From contig CM061233.1 in NCBI GenBank assembly GCA_030844895.1, positions 57,127,468 through 57,191,467 on the forward strand: a stretch of 64,000 nucleotides of DNA, written 5' to 3'. The notes beneath the pieces were generated by a model. That model worked only from the letters and a program-made list of their open reading frames with translations. It had not been told where the DNA came from and did not search any database. Positions 58,989 to 64,000 of this stretch are shown here, piece after piece (the first letter of the stretch is position 1; the number at the start of each line of letters is the position of its first letter). This DNA comes from Ambrosia x helenae. Taxonomy: Eukaryota; Streptophyta; Magnoliopsida; Asterales; Asteraceae. The translations under genes and the position numbers were made by a program.

Positions 58989-60115
58989 CTGCACATAAAA
59001 GCAAATTAGTTAGATTTAGGAACCCAAGCCTGTTTGGCTTTGGGTTTGCTCTTGAGAACAGTTACAGTTTGTTCTTGACCAGGTTGAGAAATCCATGTCT
59101 TTTTGGCAATGGATTTTTCATTAAGAACCATGGTGGTATCCTTTTTAGGACCACCATCAACCTTGGTCATCAGTAGTTCTACCATGTTCATTAGATTTTG
59201 AATCTCAGCAGTTTGTGAAACTGCTGATGATTCTGGTCTAACTACTGACAAGGAATTTTGAGAAAAAGATTTTGGTTGAGATTTTATCTTTTTCTGAGAA
59301 AAGGTGTTTTCAGGTTGTTGTTTCTTGGGTTTAAAGATTCTTTCATAATCATTTCTGATTTGATTTCCCACAACCTGTTGTTTAAATTTTTGATTGAACT
59401 GAATTCCTTTTCTGTATCTACAAAATTCAGTTTTGTGGTTGAACAGGCCACAAATTTCATATTCTTTTGCCTTTTGTTTTTGATCTAAAGGCAAATTTCT
59501 GACATTTGTGAAGAGATTTTGCTCATCAGTAGTTTTCAGGGTCTCAACTCCTGATGTAGATGAAACTACTGATGGCTTGTTGTCAGATTTTGTTAATACT
59601 TCTGAAGTACTTTCTTTAAAAATGCCAGGATTTCTGTTTAGAAAGTTTTCGTGGAAAGATGTGCATTCTTTCCCTTCAGAAGTTTCATTTGAAACAATTC
59701 TTCTCCCATCTTCAGTAGTTTTGGGAGAAAAATCTGTTGGTGTTTCAACATGATGGTATCCTATGCCAAACTTAACATTTGAAGCACTTTGTTTGTTTAG
59801 CAATAATTGATACCCCTTACAAGATTCCACCCATTTTTCACAAGTGATCCTGGTGTCAGCAAGCTCTTGTCTGACATCTCCCAGGTCATTTAGCATGATT
59901 TTGATTTGTGCTTGGGTTTCAATAGCAGAGTCAGTTAATTTAGAAACTTCTTTTGTTTTAGCACACAGTTTTCTTTCTAAATCACATTTTATCTGTGTGT
60001 ATTTTCTTTCTAAATCATTGGCTTTGCCTTGTAAGTGTAGATTTGTCTCTCTTATGAGAGCAAAAGTTTCTTTGCAAGAATTTGAGCAAAGTTTTGTCAA
60101 AGATTATTTTGATAC
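58989..60115 (-). other. Probable intron between Copia-A gag and pol (1127 bp)
   Basis: Donor CACAG|GTATCA at 60116/60115. Acceptor TTGCTTTTATGTGCAG|AGAG at 58989/58988, with branch-point-like CTAAC/CTAAT 19-28 bases upstream. Removing it joins the gag codon CAG to AGA in the pol frame. Left in, translation hits TAA nine bases after the donor. The length is not a multiple of three, which matches the observed frame difference between gag and pol. Confidence 0.65.
59006..60103 (-). CDS. Copia-A inter-ORF between gag and protease (within the probable intron)
   Basis: About 365 codons open in the same frame as gag, directly after the gag TAA (60106-60104), ending at a TAA just before the acceptor. 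No ATG at the start (first Met at 60100 area), so it would be made by stop read-through as a longer Gag. It begins with a predicted coiled coil ([40 protein letters not shown]), then Thr/Ser-rich DNA-motif-derived sequence, a zinc-knuckle-like segment with its first Cys replaced by Tyr ([14 protein letters not shown]) and a basic tail rich in Lys/Gln ([20 protein letters not shown]). Such a region is part of Gag in related SIRE-type elements (family knowledge, moderate certainty). Confidence 0.6.
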   Translation of the reverse strand, partial: SLTKLCSNSCKETFALIRETNLHLQGKANDLERKYTQIKCDLERKLCAKTKEVSKLTDSAIETQAQIKIMLNDLGDVRQELADTRITCEKWVESCKGYQLLLNKQSASNVKFGIGYHHVETPTDFSPKTTEDGRRIVSNETSEGKECTSFHENFLNRNPGIFKESTSEVLTKSDNKPSVVSSTSGVETLKTTDEQNLFTNVRNLPLDQKQKAKEYEICGLFNHKTEFCRYRKGIQFNQKFKQQVVGNQIRNDYERIFKPKKQQPENTFSQKKIKSQPKSFSQNSLSVVRPESSAVSQTAEIQNLMNMVELLMTKVDGGPKKDTTMVLNEKSIAKKTWISQPGQEQTVTVLKSKPKAKQAWVPKSN

Positions 60116-61582
60116 CTGTGACAATGCAGATTTTGAAGTACAGCCTTCAAATGCCATTAAGGCAAAGTTCTTTCTGCCATTGTCTGGTTCTCCCCAGTTG
60201 ATGTCAAACACTTTGTTGTCTACATCAGGATTGCACTCTGTGGTGTCAAAAGGGAGACTGCTCCAGTCAACATACCCTGAGGTAAAGAGACTTTGTTGAG
60301 AGGGTTGTTGAGGCTGTGGAGGAAGTTGAGCAGCTGGAAAGGGAGGGATTGATTGTTGGCACTGCATCTGTTGAGCAGGCACTTGAACATATTGTACTTG
60401 TGGCATATATTGCTGTTGAGGAGCTTGTGCCTGTACAAAATGAGCACTCCCTTGAGTTCCATTATTCCTATTATAATTGGGGTTATAGTTATTTCCAGAT
60501 TGTGATTGGTTAAAGCTAGAGCTTCTACACTCTCTAGCAAAGTGTCCCAACTTCTGACACTTGTGACATCTCAGTTTAGATTTGTCAAAACCAATTTTTG
60601 TATTACTGGTCAATCCTGGAAATTTCCTTCCTGACCTTTTATAAAACTTATTAGTTTTAATGCTTAGCATGGCCAGTTGGTGTAATATGTCCATTTCTTC
60701 TAAGTCATCACTGCTAAAATTTTTCAAATCATCCATGATAAAACATAGATTATCAGCAGTTTGACTTTGGTCATTATTGTCATAACCTGGGGAAGATCTT
60801 TCTGATGAGATCCCAGTGGTTATGTCAATATTGTCATAAGATCCATAGGAACAAGTTGGTGAATCTTGTCCCAAAAGTGCTGTACTACCTGGTAGGTAGT
60901 CATCAGCAGTTTTACCAGATGATTGTAATTTCTTCTTTTGATCAATTTCTCTCTCAAAAGTAAGTAATCTCCCATGGAGTTTTGTAAGAGTGAGGGATCT
61001 AAAATCTGGTGAGGATCTTAAAACAATGGAGTATGTTTCCCATTTGTCAGGTAAAGACCTTAAAAATCTATGTAGCATAGACACTGTTGTATAGGTCTGA
61101 CCATTTAACTTTAGCTCAGATATTAATGAGGAGAATCTTTCAAATTGTTGAGTCAAAGTTTCCCCATTAATATAAGCAAATGTTTCATATTGCTGAGCTA
61201 AAATCTCTCTGGTGTTGGCAATCACCTCTTCAGTTCCTCCAAACTGTTCTTTAAGACAATCCCAGAGCTCTTTGGCACTTTCACAATGTAAAAGGCCAGA
61301 GTATATCTCATTTGGGAGAGCCATTGCCAACATAGAGAATGCTTTTGCATCTAGCTCAAGTTTTAGGAAATCATCATCTGTATATTCTTTAGGGTCCTTA
61401 GGGACCTTAACATTAGTTTCAAGATTAACATTTACTGGTTTGTGAGGACCATATATCACAGATCTCCAACAACCTGTGTTGGTTTGTGACAAGGTATGTG
61501 CCATTCTCTTTTGCCATATGTTGTACTCATTTCTCACAAGCATGGCAGGTTTAGTGGCAGAACCAGTATTATGTGGATCCAT
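60104..61582 (-). CDS. Copia-A Gag (capsid and nucleocapsid)
   Basis: Forms the virus-like particle and packages the element RNA. Start chosen at MDPHNTGSATKPAML (61582), the usual context of plant copia Gag, rather than the upstream Met at 61669. Markers: RNEYNIWQKRMAHTL (N-terminal capsid block), LELDAKAFSMLAMALPNEIY, SAKELWDCLKEQFGG, LLTFEREIDQKKKL, then the zinc knuckle CHKCQKLGHFARECR and a Gln/Pro/Asn-rich tail. Ends at TAA 60106-60104. The tail overlaps the probable splice donor at 60116. Confidence 0.9.
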   Translation of the reverse strand: MDPHNTGSATKPAMLVRNEYNIWQKRMAHTLSQTNTGCWRSVIYGPHKPVNVNLETNVKVPKDPKEYTDDDFLKLELDAKAFSMLAMALPNEIYSGLLHCESAKELWDCLKEQFGGTEEVIANTREILAQQYETFAYINGETLTQQFERFSSLISELKLNGQTYTTVSMLHRFLRSLPDKWETYSIVLRSSPDFRSLTLTKLHGRLLTFEREIDQKKKLQSSGKTADDYLPGSTALLGQDSPTCSYGSYDNIDITTGISSERSSPGYDNNDQSQTADNLCFIMDDLKNFSSDDLEEMDILHQLAMLSIKTNKFYKRSGRKFPGLTSNTKIGFDKSKLRCHKCQKLGHFARECRSSSFNQSQSGNNYNPNYNRNNGTQGSAHFVQAQAPQQQYMPQVQYVQVPAQQMQCQQSIPPFPAAQLPPQPQQPSQQSLFTSGYVDWSSLPFDTTECNPDVDNKVFDINWGEPDNGRKNFALMAFEGCTSKSALSQVSK

Positions 61583-61727
61583 TTTAAAGAGTATAGATTT
61601 GTCAGATGACTCTTTTAAGTGATGGATATTGATAAAAAGTGAACTTTTGATCTTTTTATTGAATATCAATAAGAGCTTTGTGTCTGATTCTCAATTTGTT
61701 AGATTGATATGTGATCAGATAAACCAA

Positions 61728-61740
61728 GGCTTTGATACCA
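61728..61740 (-). other. Primer-binding site of Copia-A
   Basis: TGGTATCAAAGCC on the minus strand, two bases from the 5' LTR; matches initiator Met tRNA with one difference from the usual TGGTATCAGAGCC. Confidence 0.92.
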
Positions 61741-61742
61741 AT

Positions 61743-62463
61743 TGTTGGATCAGTTTGCTCTTTTTGCTAAGCAAGAACTTGCTATCTTGACACTTAAGTG
61801 CTTAGCAAGTCCTTGTAAATCAGATTATAAGCACAGCGGAATGTATAAGTGTAAGCAACACTTTTTATACTAAGGAAGAGTTATTACTCCCCCTTGATGT
61901 TTGAAACTAATAAATGACAAGTATTTATTATGAATCTAAGCAGTAAATGAGAATTAGATACTTAGACAGATTCACAATAAATACAGAAATGGAATAGAAC
62001 AATGATAGTGTTTGAAGGATTTTTCTATTAAAATCAATGTCTAAAATAGAAGGTTGAAGCCTCCTATTTATAGACGTTTACATGCATGTATCTTGCCCAA
62101 AAAGCAAGTACAGAAACAACAGAAACAAGTTGCACAAGTTGCAACATTGAAACAAACAAATACAGCTAAAAGTAATAATAAACAATAAACTACTGATGCA
62201 AAAGGCGGTGGGAAATATCTGATGCTAAGTGCTGATGAAGGACAAACTACTGATGAGTAGTTTTGTCTTCAGTACTTCTGAAGTGAACTTGTCTGGTTTG
62301 GACTTCAGAACTTCTGATGAAGTTTCTTCTTCAGCACTTCTCATATCTTCTAATCAGCAGTTTCTTGTCTTTTCTTCAGTACTTCTATACTTAGCCAAAA
62401 TGACAGAAGTGAATTAGACTAAGGTTTACAAAAGTGGTTTCACCAATCCTCTTTGTCCTAACA
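61743..62463 (-). repeat. 5' LTR of Copia-A
   Basis: 721 bp with TG...CA ends. Carries the promoter of the element, see the TATA box at 62065-62072. Confidence 0.95.
62065..62072 (-). promoter_or_regulatory. TATA box in the Copia-A 5' LTR
   Basis: CTATAAATAGGAGG on the minus strand. It is the only strong TATA consensus in the LTR; transcription would start about 30 bases to the left (near 62035). The same box is at 51045-51052 in the 3' LTR. Confidence 0.7.
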
Positions 62464-62468
62464 CCTAT

Positions 62469-64000
62469 TCGCCAAATTAGAACACACTTTTCATACACCT
62501 TGTGCCTTGAAACAAATAGCCCGCTATGAGCCCAAAGAGATGCCTTAACGATCCTGCAAATAAATGATCTTTTAATGTATAAATTTCGTAAAAGTTTGAA
62601 AATTTAAAAGGTTTCAAGTTTGCCCATTCTAAACGGATAACACTTCGATTTTCTCAACATTTCATAACAATTAAAAATTTCCGACTTTTCAACCCACAAG
62701 TTAAAGAAATGTTTAAATACAGAAAATTTTATTTTCCAAAATTAGTCAAGGCATCTGGGATCATTCACAACCTTCACATCATTTTAAATCTTGGTCTTTC
62801 GAAACACGTTAGATTTACACACACTTCATGAAATGGTTTCATCTTGCATTTTATAAACTTGCATTGCATATTTTACAAATCAAATGTAAATCTGCATGTT
62901 TTCATATAACGTATCCAATATATGTTTTCGGGAGGAATTTGCAACTAATAATATACCTTATAACACTTTTCAAACTCGACTTCTCGTAAACACATGAAAA
63001 TGTGTACCTACAAAATCTTTTCAAGTGAACCTGTTTTGAACTTAAAACATTCTTCGTTTCCAAAAAGTTATCCTCATACCAGTAGACTATACGTCTGTTC
63101 TGCGCACTTTCATATACAGTAAATTTCATTATTTTTTTACACCATTCTATTTATAGTTATGTTCGTACATTATCTTATTATTTTTGTATTATTCTTTTGT
63201 TGGTAGTTATTTTCACGCGTTATTCGTAACTATTCTCGCACTAGTTATTAGTAGTTATTCTTACAACACTAGTTTTGAGCATTAATTTAACTCGTTTACT
63301 TTCATTTTGTGCAAATTGTGCGATTTACTCGATTTGCGTTATGCTATTCTTTCAATCGAAATTTTATGCTATACTTATATACTTACATGAACGCATATTT
63401 GGTATGCATATTTTTTTTGTTGTGAGCAAAACCCTATTATACTTTACATTATTTTGTTCATCATCATGGCCAACGAACATACTAATTGATAGCTCACATG
63501 AGATCTAAGCCAATTCCCATGTACGACTCGGTTCAGAGTATTCCTCTAACCCGAGGGGAACGGTGTAATCCTTAGAGTTTATCAATATGGTTGTTTAGAG
63601 GCCAATGATGTGAACAGAAATTTACCGGTTACAGAGTGAACCCGAAAGGTGAAGAACCCCTAATCATGTCTTATACTTACACTTACACATTAATCTCATT
63701 ACGGTTAAAAGGTGAACCTAAAAGGGGAAGAACCTCTAACCGCATCTTATACTTGAGCAGTATCTACTACTTAACACATTTTGGTTGCACGCATTGTTTC
63801 TTGTATTACTTATGTTAGTATTATGGAAAAGCATAGCACCCTAGTGTAAGGTAAATCGATGATTACGGTCCGGAACGCAATCATGGGTTTACAGGTACAT
63901 AAGGGTGATGTGTAAATCCATTTAGGCTATTGATAGACAATCAGTACGAGTCCAAAGTATCGGGAGTGTGGTGGGTTAGCTGCGGTACACCCTATATATA
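62469..64000 (+). mobile_element. Gypsy-type element interior, continuation to the right edge
   Basis: Continues the interior interrupted at 50722. AT-rich, no domain recognised. An approximate 90-bp duplication (GGTGAACCYRAAAGG, GAAGAACCYCTAAYC) is at 63635-63760. The 3' LTR is not reached. Confidence 0.6.

Larger units (their letters stand above)
50723..62463 (-). mobile_element. Copia-A: complete, very young Ty1/copia (SIRE-like) retrotransposon, 11741 bp
   Basis: Two 721-bp LTRs (50723-51443 and 61743-62463) with TG...CA ends, target duplication CCTAT (50718-50722, 62464-62468), primer-binding site TGGTATCAAAGCC and polypurine tract next to the 3' LTR. Order in transcription direction: LTR, gag, inter-ORF inside a likely intron, protease-integrase-reverse transcriptase-RNase H (copia order), a 0.7-kb gap, a 1050-codon extra ORF, LTR. 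All main frames are open. It is inserted in the gypsy-type interior. Confidence 0.95.

Noticed and set aside
1..64000. CRISPR arrays, bacterial operons, rRNA genes
   Set aside because: None seen; the window is plant nuclear DNA, and the tandem arrays lack spacer-repeat structure.

Overview
This is a plant nuclear DNA window. The evidence is intron-rich genes for plastid and membrane proteins that match Arabidopsis families, plus a heavy load of plant-type transposons. A eudicot, possibly Asteraceae, fits the retrotransposon style best, but the species is inference.

Host genes: four are recognisable, all on the minus strand. From left to right they are the 5' end of a spinster-like (sphingolipid transporter type) MFS gene (45-469, running off the left edge), the thylakoid K+/H+ antiporter KEA3 (2329-6797, about 19 exons, apparently intact), a plastid-type methionine-R-sulfoxide reductase B (7603-9312, 3 exons, intact) and a fatty acid amide hydrolase, FAAH (28584-33022, 19 exons, apparently intact). 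They are not an operon. They are ordinary genes separated by transposon blocks.

Transposon layout: 9.9-15.8 kb is a Mutator-like element (MULE-1) holding a 5'-eroded Helitron with an inner hAT MITE, and a solo LTR. 15.9-17.4 kb holds a minisatellite and two broken host-gene fragments. 18.5-21.8 kb is a decayed non-LTR retroelement whose C terminus looks like a restriction-type endonuclease. 22.0-26.5 kb is an L1-type LINE with a palindromic MULE-MITE sitting in its poly(A) tail. 26.6-28.4 kb is a Helitron with both ends preserved. 33.2-37.9 kb is a second MULE (MULE-2) holding a small LTR retrotransposon that carries no visible gag-pol, only one long unknown protein. 38-41.5 kb has MITEs and tandem repeats.

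From 41.6 kb to the right edge is a three-deep LTR-retrotransposon nest. Copia-B (minus) is interrupted by a Ty3/gypsy-type element (plus), which is interrupted by Copia-A (minus, 50723-62463). Copia-A is essentially pristine: its two 721-bp LTRs differ at one base by eye, with a CCTAT target duplication. It encodes Gag, Pol, an in-frame ORF lying between gag and protease, and a fourth ORF of about 1050 codons after pol.

Most interesting candidates: (1) the gag/pol boundary of Copia-A looks like a real 1127-bp intron that contains its own ORF; (2) both Copia elements carry a large extra ORF in the envelope position without a visible membrane segment; (3) each Copia element is peppered with its own short motif; (4) the gag-pol-less LTR element carries an unknown protein; (5) a Helitron is flanked by 210-215-bp direct repeats whose limits are both A|T sites. 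No computation was run; all alignments are by eye.
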